A stretch of 64,000 nt of DNA, from assembly GCA_004835665.1 (NCBI GenBank), contig RBKR01000001.1, positions 2,914,001 to 2,978,000 on the forward strand, written 5' to 3'. Under the pieces are notes generated by a model that was not told the origin of the DNA, did no database searches, and worked only from the letters and a program-made list of their open reading frames with translations. Origin of the DNA: Phoma sp. XZ068 (lineage: Eukaryota; Ascomycota; Dothideomycetes; Pleosporales; Didymellaceae). Position numbers and translations under genes: made by a program. Below are positions 1-10,685 of this stretch, in pieces (positions within the stretch are counted from its first letter, which is position 1; each line of letters opens with the position of its first letter).

Positions 1-170
1 TGAGGTGCGGTGTCGCTTCAAATAAAAAAATTTCAGGGCGTTGAATGTCTGAAACCTGACATGCATTTTCTAGTGCTGAGCTCGTATGCTCACATATCAG
101 AAGCCTATGGCCTTGTTTGCACTCTCTATACGCTTCAGAAATATGATTTGCCGAAGCAATGTGCATTAGG

Positions 171-1489
171 TTAACGTAAAAGCTCAATGTTATGTCCGTG
201 GACTGCTCGCCGTGGTGGCTCCAGCCACGGACTCCAGCTGTCATCGAGATGATTGGAGATGAGTCCTAACAGGTAAGCACCAGCGTCTCGCACTTGCCAT
301 AGACCCCTCGCATGATGCAGCAACTCAGCGTAGTACGTAAGTACCACAAGAGCCTCAGGTCGCATGGCCGAAAGTAACTTTGTAAACTCAGGCGTTAGCA
401 GCATGGTCCACGTGCACACCATGTGGTATTGACTATCGTCCTTGCCCTCGGCAGTCGCCGCATCAAGCCCGATCTGTAGGTAATGCAATGCGATACGGCA
501 TGCTTCCTTATCTTCACTGTCAAGACTGCTTGACGCTTCCACCATCTCTTGTGCAAGCTTGCAGTGCTGGCCTTTGGGTTCTCTTGAAGTGAATGCTTCA
601 CTGAGCGATAGTATGTGCTCAAGTTCTGACTCCATGAGCATTGGCCATGCCGTTTTCGCAATGGTGTAGATGCCCCGATGAGTCTCGATGCATTGGACAT
701 AGTGCTCAATAAAAGCACGAATGCCTCCAGGAGGGCGCATGGCCAGTGCATCTACCAGAGTATGATGACCCAGAACAGATGCGAAAAGCACAATGATAAC
801 GCAGTTAGACTGAACAACTCCAGTTGCAGGGTATGTAGCATTGAAAAGAGAAATAGCCTTGGTCTGTAAAGTTACAGCCTGGTGGTCGTAGAAAGCAAAG
901 CGCTCCGGGTGAACGTAAGCCAAGTGACAAGAAGAGAAAGCGAGCATTTGGTACATCAATACTGGCGACTTGAGACTGGTGGATAATGCAACCAAGAGGC
1001 CAGAGGGGTGGTAATTTTCGATACCAAAGCCAAGGTTAAACATGTCCTTCTCCAGACTGAGGTGGATAAGAAGCTCCATGTGATCCAGATTGACATCTCC
1101 TAGGGTAGTAGGAGAAGGATCCTTGTGCAGGAACGGGCTGATGTAGAACTGTGACTGTCCAGTCGATAGACCTGTGGGCGAATTTGATGCATGCTGGTCA
1201 ACAAGATTCGAGTCTGAGCTCGTTGACGTTCTACCACACGTGGCTGACCTGGAACGCTCGAAGCTGCATACACGCTGTGAATTGGCGCAAAGCCTACATG
1301 AGGGGCGCCCCTCATCACACTGGCAAAAGAATGAGCTTTATTAAACACCAGCATAACGTCTGGCTTACTTTGACGTGTCGTTGCCGGCTAGATTTGATGT
1401 TAGAAGAATCCAAGGCAAGCACCGCAAGATTGATTTACTGACCATTGCACGCATCCAGCTCGCGATTTCTTGTGGCTGCGACGCAGCAT
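171..1489 (-). CDS. Zn2Cys6 fungal transcription factor, UPC2-like, 404 aa
   Basis: Exons 1489-1443, 1387-1369 (only 19 nt) and 1319-171. Joining them restores a complete binuclear zinc cluster near the N-terminus: GCVQC, then RQRHVKC, then DEGRPSCRLC and VCSF, with a basic start (MLRRSHKKSRAG). Each Cys falls at the family spacing, which supports both introns. Intron 1 uses a GTCAGT donor. The remaining ~330 residues resemble the ligand-sensing/activation region of Upc2/sterol-uptake-control-type regulators (LEKDMFNLGFGIE..HPSGLLVALS..SPVLMYQMLAFSSCHLA). Expected to act in the nucleus as a DNA-binding regulator. The neighbour across a 342-bp divergent promoter is an RTA1 protein, a plausible target. 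The first exon begins next to a perfect palindrome. Family assignment is confident; the regulated pathway is inference. Confidence 0.9.
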
Positions 1490-1490
1490 G

Positions 1491-1506
1491 ATAACACGCG
1501 TGTTAT
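1491..1506. promoter_or_regulatory. 16-bp perfect palindrome in divergent promoter
   Basis: ATAACACGCGTGTTAT reads the same on both strands. It lies immediately 5' of the start codon of the zinc-cluster regulator, and its 12-bp core AACACGCGTGTT recurs at 1596-1607. A binding site for a dimeric regulator, possibly autoregulatory, is an inference. Confidence 0.5.
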
Positions 1507-1595
1507 ATAAGTGCGACCAGATTGAGGAGATAGTGACATTAATGAAGGAAGTAAGCAGAACTCTTCTGGTGCTAGTGCCGAGATCTCGCTGACGT

Positions 1596-1607
1596 AACAC
1601 GCGTGTT
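1596..1607. promoter_or_regulatory. Second copy of palindromic core AACACGCGTGTT
   Basis: Exact repeat of the 12-bp core at 1493-1504, with cores 103 bp apart, roughly ten helical turns. It sits in the middle of the divergent promoter shared by the zinc-cluster gene and the RTA1-type gene. The central ACGCGT also matches the MluI cell-cycle box, an alternative reading. Confidence 0.5.
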
Positions 1608-1831
1608 GCACGCCTACAGCTTGGACGAGGCGGACTCAATACTCCTTGCGAGGCCTGCCATTTTGGGAAGCTGTTGCGAGCTCTTTCCATGGACACAGGT
1701 ATATATCACTGCCTGCTAGTTCTATTCTATGGTCAGTTGTACCAACTGAAAACCAGTACTATCACTAGTGACATCGAATTCTAAAAGACGTCTTTGGCTA
1801 CTTCTCAGTTATCAATTACCCTGAAATACTC

Positions 1832-2728
1832 ATGCCGGTCCTGGAAAAGTACCTTGGCGAAGTTTACCTGTGGCGTTACATACCCAGCCTTCCCGCTGCC
1901 ATCACTTTCGCTATCATATTCATGCTTTTGTCGGTTGCACACGGCTGGACTATATGGCAAACACGACTATGGTTCTGTCTACCATTTTTCGTTGGCGGAA
2001 TATGTGAGTTACATATGTGAATCCAAAACTCTCAAATAACTGACGTTGGTTGGCCCCTAGTTGAAGTCATTGGGTACATCGCACGCGCTGTCGCATACAG
2101 TTCAACTGGCAGCATGGGGCCGTTCATTGTCCAAGCAGTCTTCCTCTTACTACCGCCTGTCCTCTTTGCCGCAACGCTATATATGGTATACGCTCGCATG
2201 GTCAGATCTATCCGAGGTGAGCGTTTCTCCATGATAACGCCACGCTGGACAACGCGCGTCTTCATTATCGGAGACATGGTCTGCCTGAACATACAGTCCG
2301 GTGGTGCGGGACTCACGCCGAAAGCAAATCTGGCCAGGATAGGAGAAGGTATTATTATTGCTGGTCTGTGCCTGCAGATTCTGATGTTTGCCGCATTCCT
2401 GGCATGTTGCCTTACCTTCCACCTTCGCTTTAGAGCGCACTTGGAGCAGACTAAGGAGGTGAGCGACCTGCCGTGGCAGTCGTGCCTAGGGATGTTGTAC
2501 GCGACGTCGGTATTGATACAGGTACGGAATCTCTTTCGAGTGATTGAATACGCGATGGGGTCGGAAGGATATCTGTTCAGCAATGAGTGGCCCACTTACA
2601 CGTTTGACGGATGCCTCATGCTCATAGTCATGGCCTGCTTCCTTGTCTGGTTTCCAAAGTGGGTTCAAGCAAGAACTAATAGCTCACTAGAGCTTACTGA
2701 CCACTCGAGCGCAACTGCTGTTTCTTGA
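1832..2728 (+). CDS. RTA1 domain membrane protein, 279 aa
   Basis: Exons 1832-2003 and 2061-2728 join in phase 1 to give the typical RTA1 segment GGIFEVIGYIARA. Several hydrophobic spans follow, including SMGPFIVQAVFLLLPPVLFAA and IIIAGLCLQILMFAAFLACC, with a charged stretch near the middle of the second exon and a short Ser/Thr-rich cytosolic tail. The length matches the seven-span RTA1/lipid-translocating exporter family, whose members are linked in yeast to sphingoid base and 7-aminocholesterol resistance. The start at 1832 gives an N-terminus (MPVLEKYLGEVYLWRYIPSLPAA) followed directly by the first span. Substrate unknown. Divergent from an Upc2-like regulator, which suggests co-regulation. 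Confidence 0.88.
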
Positions 2729-2915
2729 GAAGGAGGAGTTGAAGCATTTAATAAAGTTTAAGACTCATGTATAGTGTTTTAACAAGAAGTTTTATACATA
2801 GTACTATGGAAGAGTAATTCAAGGTCTGGTTTCATTTCAGCCACCTTTACTTGTAATATGGTATCCTAGCTTGAAGTATCGAAGAAGTACCTAAACATTA
2901 TCATTATAGAGAACC

Positions 2916-5354
2916 TCAAACTTCCCTAGCTCCTTGATTTAACGGTGTGGCTTGCTTCGCGCCTCTCCTTCTGATTATACCCGGCGCTCCAAGCCCAAGC
3001 ATAATAAGATTACCACCTACCGGAGCCGCAGGAACAACCGAACTCGTTGGTTCCTTGCCCGCTGTGGAAGCTACACTTAACGCATCAAGTTCAACTCCAA
3101 TCTCATCCGCGCTCCCGCCACCTCCACCAACTCCTCTACCTCGATGGTCCTGGCGCTCAGCAGCGACTTCATCATCCTGTACGCCCACAAGCCCATCGAC
3201 ATGTGACAACTTTTCACGCTCCTTTTCCCCAGCAGTAGTAAATGGTGGCAGGAGTCCAGCATCTAAGCTTGCGGCGACTCTCGCAACAGCCATCGCATCC
3301 AACGTCCTCGTCCATGCCGGCCAAGTGTATATCCACCACCCCAGCCATATTAGCCCAAAGACTTGCACACCCACAATAACGCTCAGCACAAGCTGTGCAG
3401 GCAGACTGATAACAGGCTTCATTACCGCAACACCTGGCGCAGTGTATAACTCACGCCCAGTACCTGGAGACCAGGGTAATGTGCCCTCCATATGCGATGT
3501 GAGCGCGGCCTGGTTCGACAAAAAGATAGCGGTGCGGAGACGGTACTCTGTAGTAGTGTTGCTACTCCATGAACCAAGCGATTCAACCTGTTCGCGCTGC
3601 AGGTTATAAAGGTTGCCTTGGCAGCCAGACCGGTCGGAGCTGCCCCTCACGTACAAGCTTGATGAGCGAAAAGGGGTTTGCTTGCATAGAGGTTCGAGGA
3701 GTGCTTGTTGATCTTTGTTCGATGCGCTGAGAGTCTCCCTATCCTTCCCTGATGTCAGATTTTGAACCGAGTGCACCCAGGACTGGGGACCGAAGAGGGC
3801 GAGAACAGAGGTCATTAGGGGCCCAGACATGTTGGTGTAGGTTGGGGGTGCGTCGTAGTCGGTCTTAGGATCTTCTATGGGGATAGCGCCTCCCCTGCCA
3901 TAATCTCTGCCAATGGTCAGCTCTGCATGAGGCAGATACATGCAAGGGTTGTTGCATCGATCTCAAAAAGGGGATATCAGGTTCAAAAACGGAATGGTGC
4001 AACATACTCTCTTGAGGGAATATATCCCCGAGTGTTTTCGTAACCACTGTATTCAACCTCGAAATAGTCGTTGAACTGGTACTCATCGAGTGGAGGTCCC
4101 TGACTAGGCCATTTCTCCAGCAAAGGGCCATGCAACCCTCCACTATGAACGTTGCCGAGCTCGAAGTACCCCCTTGTCGTCTGCGCTGTGCAGTGAAGTA
4201 CTTTGTCTTCACTGAATCCCGTAAATTTGAGGAAGAGCTCCTCAGACAGCTCTTGACGGTCACGACTTACTGTCCATGGATGCTTTCCTAGGTCGCCGGG
4301 GGCGCAGATGTCAATGGTGGCATTGGCGGCTCCATAGTAGGAATCGATATCGAAAGATGTTTGGAAGGGGTTCGTGCCAGGGCAATCCGAAGGGTATTCA
4401 GTTATTGGTATATTGGCACAAGAGGTCGAAGTGTTGAGCCGCATGAGATGTTCGCGCAGGACCCCGGTGGTAGTCTCAGCCGGGAGTGAAGCAACAAAGC
4501 GATGGACGTTCTGCGTTTCAGGTTCTGTAATCCTGTAATGCCCAAGTTTTTTGGCTTCCCATAGGTGCGGTTGAAGATGCTGGTTTTTTACTGTCGGCAA
4601 GTCGTCCCTGACACGGGATACCACATAACTTGCTGGGATGACGGCCATCTGCGCAGGTTCCAGATCGATACCGATTCCACTATAGCCAGGATATTTTGAG
4701 TAATCAAAGTCACAATACCTCTGGCGGTAGTCAAAGACGGCGATGTAGCGTGTGTCTCTACATGTTGGCATAATGATCTCTTTCCAGGGAGCTAAGAGCT
4801 GGAACAGCGGATACTGAACCGCGCCTGTCTTCTTCAGCAAAATAGACTCGATGGGGCTAGTGGAACTCACCCAGTATAACCAGACCTGCACCCGCAAATA
4901 AAAACCTCTTCACTGCACCACTTCCACGTTCGGCCCACCATAGGCTATTGTGCAGCTTCCCCCAATCACACCACGCCCGATCCGCAATACTGAACAAATG
5001 CCGAACACTCAATTCTTGTCCCGGGTATCTTCTCTCGACGAACACCACGGCCGCTTGTGCGATAATCGACGAGGTGATGGGAATTGCAAGAATGGCTGCA
5101 ACGGCATTCAGGATAGGAATTGCTTTTGCCCATCCTTGCATGAGCTTGTAGTCTTTGTATGAAATGCCTGGCGCATATTTCCACGAGGGTTTGGTGAGCG
5201 GGCGGTGGACAAGAATCATGGTGATGATCCATGGTATAAGGACGAGTGGGACGTAAAAGGCGAGGAGGATGAATGCGCGTTTGTGAGCGCGCAGTACCGG
5301 TCTCGGCTTGTCAGGCCAGGCCGGTGTCTGGACGTGGCGGTTGTGGTCGGTCAT
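2916..5354 (-). CDS. Large multi-span membrane protein of unknown function, 763 aa
   Basis: Exons 5354-4871, 4824-4008 and 3906-2916; the total length is a multiple of three. Three hydrophobic segments lie in the first ~170 residues (AFILLAFYVPLVLIPWIITM; AIPILNAVAAILAIPITSSI; FLFAGAGLVILGAVQYPLF). A ~400-residue presumably extracellular region follows with Cys pairs and NTS/NTT sites, then a last span (LSVIVGVQVFGLIWLGWWIY), and a charged cytosolic tail with a Gly run (GVGGGGG). I do not recognise a catalytic motif. The first junction (LGAVQYP) reads naturally. The second (donor GTATGT, acceptor GGCAG) is the only in-phase choice I found, but its exact acceptor is less certain. The architecture resembles uncharacterised fungal surface proteins. 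No function is assigned. Confidence 0.75.
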
Positions 5355-5829
5355 CTTGTCGTGTGTCCGCCGAGAAGGTAGTCGCGACTATCGAGCAAAG
5401 GGCATTGTCACATTATAAGGCTGCAGTCGCGAGAACGAAGGTATTGTGACCCCTCGCCAAGTCCACGCTGGGTCTTGTTCATCTTATTATGGAACTGGGG
5501 GCCTTAATCCAGCTGTGTTTCTTGCGTTCTGGGATTACGCCGCGCTTAGCTGGGCCGTTTACCCCCGACGTAGGATCTGGCGTGCAGGACAATCACCGGT
5601 TGTGTCTGGGATGCCCATCCTCCATGTTCTCTTCGATATCATGTTTGCATGGCTGAAGACGGAAAAAAGTAAGTAATGTATCTTCTTTTGAGGGTATCTA
5701 GTAAATTTTAGCGGAGTGTCGCATACAAATGGTTCTCTTACAAGTACTCGCACAGCCATCTCACACTCTCACAACCACATCTTTTGCCATCCATGGCCTT
5801 ACTGCCGTCACAACAAGACCACCACCCCT
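5355..5829. other. Intergenic, no gene seen
   Basis: Promoter side of the large membrane protein and 3' side of the Oma1 gene. Only short open frames without family signal. Confidence 0.5.
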
Positions 5830-6922
5830 TCACCATCTCCCAAACGAGTCCCCAAACCCACCCAGCGCACCCCTAAAATGCTCCAAATTCTGCCTCGTGC
5901 CTGCACACTCACTCGCCTCCGCCTGCTCACGCGCCTTGGGCAACCACTCTCTAATCTTCTCCTCCCTATTATGGTTACTCGGATGCGTGCTCAGAATCTG
6001 CGGCGGCCCATGCTGACCCGACTTCTCCATTCGCGCCCAGAACTCCATGGCGGCTTCGGGGCGGTAGCACGCCTGCGCTGCCATCAGGAGGCCGATGTAG
6101 TCTGCTTCGGCTTCGTGTTTGCGCGAGGCGGGCATGGAGAGGAAGAGTTGGAGGAGCATGTTTGCGCTGTAGAAGGAGACGTCGAAGGCGAGGGAGGCAA
6201 GGATGGGGATGAGTATGAGGGGAGCTTGGGACATGCGTTCCCTGTTGTCATCGCGTTAGCATATACACGGAAGAGTGGGTGAGTGAACGGGTCAGGACGA
6301 ACGCAGTATGATGCGCGACTACATGCGCAATTTCATGGCCCAGGACAGCCGCAATTCCATCTTCGTCCCGACAATGCGGCAGAATCCCAGTAAACACAAA
6401 TACCTTCCCGCCCGGCACCACAAACGCATTCATCTCGGGCGAGTCAATAACATGCACCTCCCACGCCATCTCACTCAAGCCCTTCCCCTCACGAAACGCA
6501 AACGGCAATAACCGCTCCAACACCCTCTTCACCATCCTACTCCTCGGATCATTCTCATCGAGGAAGCGTCCAGCATACTGCTGTTTGATTTCCTGCACCG
6601 TGCTTTCGCCCAGCGCTTCTTCCATCTTTGGAGGAATGAAGTTGAATCGGCGTCGCCCCGAAACGGGGACTTCTTCTAGGTTGAGCACGTAGACGGATGC
6701 GCCGCCTGCGGTCAAGATGCCTACGTCACGGTAGAAAGTTGGGCGCGCGGCCCAGTTCACGAAGAAAGAGGATATGCCGGAGCGCGGGGAGAAGCGTTGG
6801 TATTGGGGCCCGCCGCGGCCGAAAGGGATCTTCTGGTAAGTTCTGAAAGGTGCATTGTTGAAGGTGCGTTGGGCGTGTCGCCCGAAGGCACTGGTAATGG
6901 CTCGCGGCCGTACGCGGTACAT
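5830..6922 (-). CDS. OMA1: Mitochondrial inner-membrane metallopeptidase Oma1 (M48), 343 aa
   Basis: Exons 6922-6303 and 6241-5830 join in phase 2 to read HHTAERMSQAP. The zinc site HEIAH is at residues 196-200, and the third ligand lies in SRKHEAEADYIGL downstream, as in M48 peptidases. NAFVVPGGKVFVFTGIL is the usual strand before the helix. The N-terminus is Arg-rich and acid-free (MYRVRPRAITSAFGRHAQRT), fitting a mitochondrial presequence. The open frame extends 60 codons further upstream, but this Met gives the presequence and a length like yeast Oma1 (345 aa). In the known family Oma1 degrades misfolded inner-membrane proteins and processes dynamin-like GTPases under stress. The donor is GTTCGT, not consensus, but the protein reading supports it. 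Confidence 0.92.
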
Positions 6923-7344
6923 TGTGGTGTGAGTGGGGAACGGCCGAGGTGTGATGAGAGCTGTCGATGACGATGGAAGTCCGCGGGAGTGCCAAGATGC
7001 GGAGGCACGAGGATGCGACAGGCTAGACTCGTCACACCACGTCCAGTTGGAAAGCATCCTCAGTGAATCTTTGGTATTATCTACTCTTATGGTGCTACAC
7101 ACTGCTTGAATCTACGTTTCGCGCATAAAAACTCTTTCCGTACCAAATGCTCAATGCTGCCAGTTCGCCAAAGCGCAACTCAAATGATGACAAACCCCAA
7201 ATATATGTTAGGTTGCGGATAAATACTCCCTGCGCCGCTCCCAAATGCTATACCTTTACCATGCGCCGTGCATTGCTTGCTTTAAGTACGTATACATGTT
7301 GACCGTGGCTCGTCCGTCTCATTGGTGGAAGTATGATGAATACT
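6923..7344. other. Intergenic, promoter of OMA1 and 3' flank of SET9
   Basis: An open frame continuous with OMA1 extends to 7102 but looks like 5' leader. Nothing else recognised. Confidence 0.5.
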
Positions 7345-9338
7345 TCACATCGTCTTCCTCGCTGCCTTCCTCCTCCTCTTCGGCGGTGTATCAATATCCA
7401 CACTCGTGCTCATGCTGCTCCTCTCACTCCTTGGCGTCGAGTACCGCTCCAAGAGACTTTTCTTCAGCATCTTCTTCGTCTTGTTCTGCTTCAGCTCGCG
7501 CTCTTCATCAGGGTCGACGAAACGGTTGACAGTTCGGTGATCGAGGACACGCTCCTCTTTGTCGTACCTCCCTTCTTTCTCGGTCTTTGGCCACCTGAAC
7601 CCGTATAGTTTCGAATGACGTTCACAACGCGGGCATTCTTTGCGGGTGTTGTAGCCGTCTGCTTGGACAAATACGTCTTCGCACGTCTGGCATTCGACCC
7701 ATTTGCTGTATTTCGCTGAGAGGCAGGCGCTGCTGGTCATGTAATCACCGGGCTTGCGCTTGTTCTCGATCCATCCCTCCTCTACGGTAAGGTCGATAGG
7801 CGTACCGATGCGATTCTGGTAACCGATGTTAGATTTTGAACGTGTTGTGCGTAATGTTGGGCGGTATTTGCGCTTGACAATCTGCTCATGCTCGCTGTCA
7901 AACTCTAGGCTGTCTGACAGGTCGCTGAGGTCTGACGTGCTGTCGTCGTCGGGGAAAAGAAGGGATGGCAACGGGGCGTTTACCGTTGTTGTTGTGGTCT
8001 GCGTCATAAGCGTAGCCACGCCTAGAGTAGGGTTCTCATGCAGAGTCTCGGCTTCGATTTTGATCTTCGGTAGACCTTCCAGCGGGTGATCATCGTCGAT
8101 GGAAGTCGCATCGGTGGAATGGGCAGATTTTGGCGATTGCGCAAGCGACTGCGGGGTGGTGTCGCGTGACGAGCTGGTTTCATCCATGCTCAAGGTAAGT
8201 GGTGTAAGGAGGCCGTCCCGCAGCAGGTTGCGAATGTCGCGTGCTTTGGATGGAGATGTGATTTCCGAATCCTCGATACTGCTGAGTGGGAGTGACGATG
8301 TGCTGTGCGCCTTTCTCAGAGTAGCCTCTCGCAAAGGCTCTGAAGTGCGCTCTTTTGAGGTAGGGGACCGCTTCATGAATCGTCCTTTCTTTCGAGGGGT
8401 TGGCTCCACAGACTCTGACTTCCGCTTCATGCTCTGCTCCTGTGCAATCTCGGTCTCTTCCCCCTCGTCTTCGCTCTCTTCTATCCGCTTCATGGGTGCC
8501 CAGCCGTTCACTCCTCGGTCCTCGCATGTTTTACACAGACACTCCTCGTTGTTCTCGCCGAAGTAGTCCTCGCCGTAGGATACGGTGATTTCATCGCCGG
8601 CCTCGATTGGCTTCGCCGCAACGATCTGCATTCCATCATAGCCCTTGGTCGATAACCTCGCGTTGGCGTCGCAGTCGTGGTTTGCGAAACGCGCGGGGCC
8701 AAGGAACAGCGAGCGCGTCTTCTTCCTGCTAGAGATGACGAGACTGAAGTCCTTGCGCGCCAGTTCCAGCTTTTGCTCCTGCTCCTCGGTCATGGCGACC
8801 TGGACACCAGTCAGGTACTTGATCTCCTCGCGTGGGTTGATGTCGCGTCGGGCCGTGATGGAAGCTTCGTGTTCGGTGATCATGTAGCGGTTAGTGGTGG
8901 TGACTTCGAACGGACAGTCGGGCATGTAGATGTGGACGTATCTCCTCAGGTGGCGCCTGAACTGCTCTTGGTCCTTTTCGTCCTTCATGCTGGCCATGTA
9001 TTTGCGCAGGCCGGGCAGCTTCAGCAGTTCCAGTACCGCCTCGGCAGGGTCCTTGTCCCAGATGGCGTGCCTGCGGATGCGGTCGGCGATATCCTCCTCG
9101 TGCATGCCTCGAGAAGCAGCGAAGCGGCCGCCATGGTTCTTGCGAATGGTTGTCCAGTAGTAGACCTGGTGCGCCCAGCTTAGTCCAATTGCTCCCCTAA
9201 TCCTGCGCGACCAACATGTCGCGCGCCCGCCAAGGTCCGACTCACCTTGTCGACCAGCGCATCCGTAATTACGTCGTCGTACGCGGCCAGTTTCTCCAGC
9301 GTCAAACCGCCGCGAGCTCCCGCTATTTGGCGAGGCAT
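7345..9338 (-). CDS. SET9: Histone H4-K20 methyltransferase Set9, 637 aa
   Basis: Exons 9338-9246 and 9165-7345, phase 0 (ALVDK then VYYWTTIRKN). The N-terminus (LTLEKLAAYDDVITDALVD) is characteristic of fungal Set9/Kmt5. The SET core is at about residues 115-235, with FANHDCDANA (NHD at 193-195) and the AdoMet/lysine-channel motif EITVSYGEDYFG. The post-SET Cys set ECLCKTCED follows. The long tail is Ser/Thr-rich and disordered, then carries a four-Cys ribbon (CQTCEDVF and CPRCERH) and a basic end (KRRRKAARK), a likely nuclear signal. In the known family it trimethylates H4K20 and supports the DNA-damage response. The start was chosen because upstream codons have no family resemblance. Confidence 0.95.
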
Positions 9339-9925
9339 GGTGCGGAAAACGTCGCAGTAAGCGGACGGTGTGTTTGTCGCAATAAGAAGAGCAGAGGGAT
9401 TGTTTACCGCAAAGCCGACTGCGCTCCACGGGCCGTCAGGAAGTCGCCGGGCTAAAGGGGGTGGTTGGGGTGACGTAGAGAAGCCAACATGCAAGTTTCA
9501 CGGGGAAGGAGCGACTGCAACGGGCGTCAATGCGCGCAACAAGGAAAGACAAGAGCAGCACACGCAGACGCAGCTGCACGGGACGAAGAGGAAGGAGCGG
9601 CGCCGCACAAAGGCAGCAAATGACTGGAATAGCGCGCGAGGGTCAGCGCAGAACAAGGCTGGGCGTAGTCGGGGCCCTATGCGGTCTTGGATCGGAGCCC
9701 GGGGCTGGACGGCAGGGGGCCAGTCGCTTGCACGCAAGTGAAGGGTGCGCAAGCGAGCGCTAGAGCGCGGGAAATCGCCGGCCTGCCGACGACGTCTGGA
9801 CATGGCCGCGGCCTCACGGAAAGTTGTTTCGTGCAGCATCGACCGCCGCTGACCGCATTGACAACGGCCACCACCCCCATCCGACGCCCTGCGCACTCTT
9901 CGACGAGCGCACACAGCAGCCCACG
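9339..9925. other. Divergent promoter of SET9 and the uL14m gene
   Basis: GC-rich with many CGCA/GCGC stretches. Open frames on both strands here have no recognisable family. Confidence 0.5.
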
Positions 9926-10439
9926 ATGATTCAGCTCAAGGTACGACGCCAGCCCGCGCGCGGCAGCCCCTGCGACAGCTACTGATGCGCCGCTCCTAGA
10001 CCCTCGTCAACTGCATCGACAACTCGGGCGCCGCCATAGTCGAGTGCGTCAATGTCCTGCGCTCGAAGCGCCCCGCAAAAGTTGGTAGGTGGTCTCGCAA
10101 CACGACCCTGCAGGCGGTCAGTGGCTGACGCATCCAGGCGACCGCATCGTAGTCGTCGTCAAGAAGCAGCGCAACTTCGGCCCTGAGACAGGCAACAGCG
10201 TGTCGGTCAGCGCAGCAAACAAGGTCCGCCGCGGAGATGTCCGCCACGCAGTTGTTGTGCGCACAGCGAAGAAGTGGCAGCGCCCGGACGGCAGCGTCGT
10301 CAAGTTCGACGACAACGCCTGCGTGCTCATCAACAAGGCTGGCGAACCCATCGGCTCGAGAGTCAGCGGTGTGGTGGCGGCCGAGCTGAGGCAGAAGCAG
10401 TGGTCCAAGATCCTGTCGCTGGCGCCCATGCACGTGTGA
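9926..10439 (+). CDS. MRPL38: Mitochondrial large-subunit ribosomal protein uL14m, 133 aa
   Basis: Exons 9926-9940 (five codons), 10000-10084 and 10138-10439. The product is a full-length L14 fold: TLVNCIDNSGAAIVECVNVL, then GDRIVVVVKKQ, VRRGDVRHAVVVRTAK, DGSVVKFDDNACVLIN and the C-terminal PIGSRVSGVVAAELR. Length and motifs match the bacterial-type uL14 used in mitochondria rather than cytosolic uL14, which is larger at the N-terminus. It binds 23S-type rRNA at the subunit interface of the mitoribosome. It has no cleavable presequence, which is usual for this small protein. It is divergent from SET9. The first intron follows the fifth codon, a pattern repeated in other genes of this block. 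Confidence 0.93.
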
Positions 10440-10685
10440 GCGAGATATCTGTAGAGCATGACTTCTGGTCATGTGAGATGATAGTGAAGATGGTAGATGG
10501 TATGACAGATGAGTCAAGGCTTGGATGGTTGCATTTTCAGGAGTACAGGGAGCCAAGGACAGTGTAAAATATGTATATGCCATTGTAAAATACCCATGGG
10601 TATCAGAAGACTAGTTTTCCGGGACTCCACGCCGTATAGAAAGGTTCAAACGCCGGCCAAATGCCTATCATGTCATGTGCATCGC

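Noticed and set aside
5716..6282. 188-codon plus-strand frame
   Set aside because: Lies antisense to the second exon of OMA1, which has the zinc ligand motif; no independent support.
7345..9183. Several plus-strand frames of 80-170 codons within SET9
   Set aside because: Antisense shadows of the biased SET9 coding sequence.
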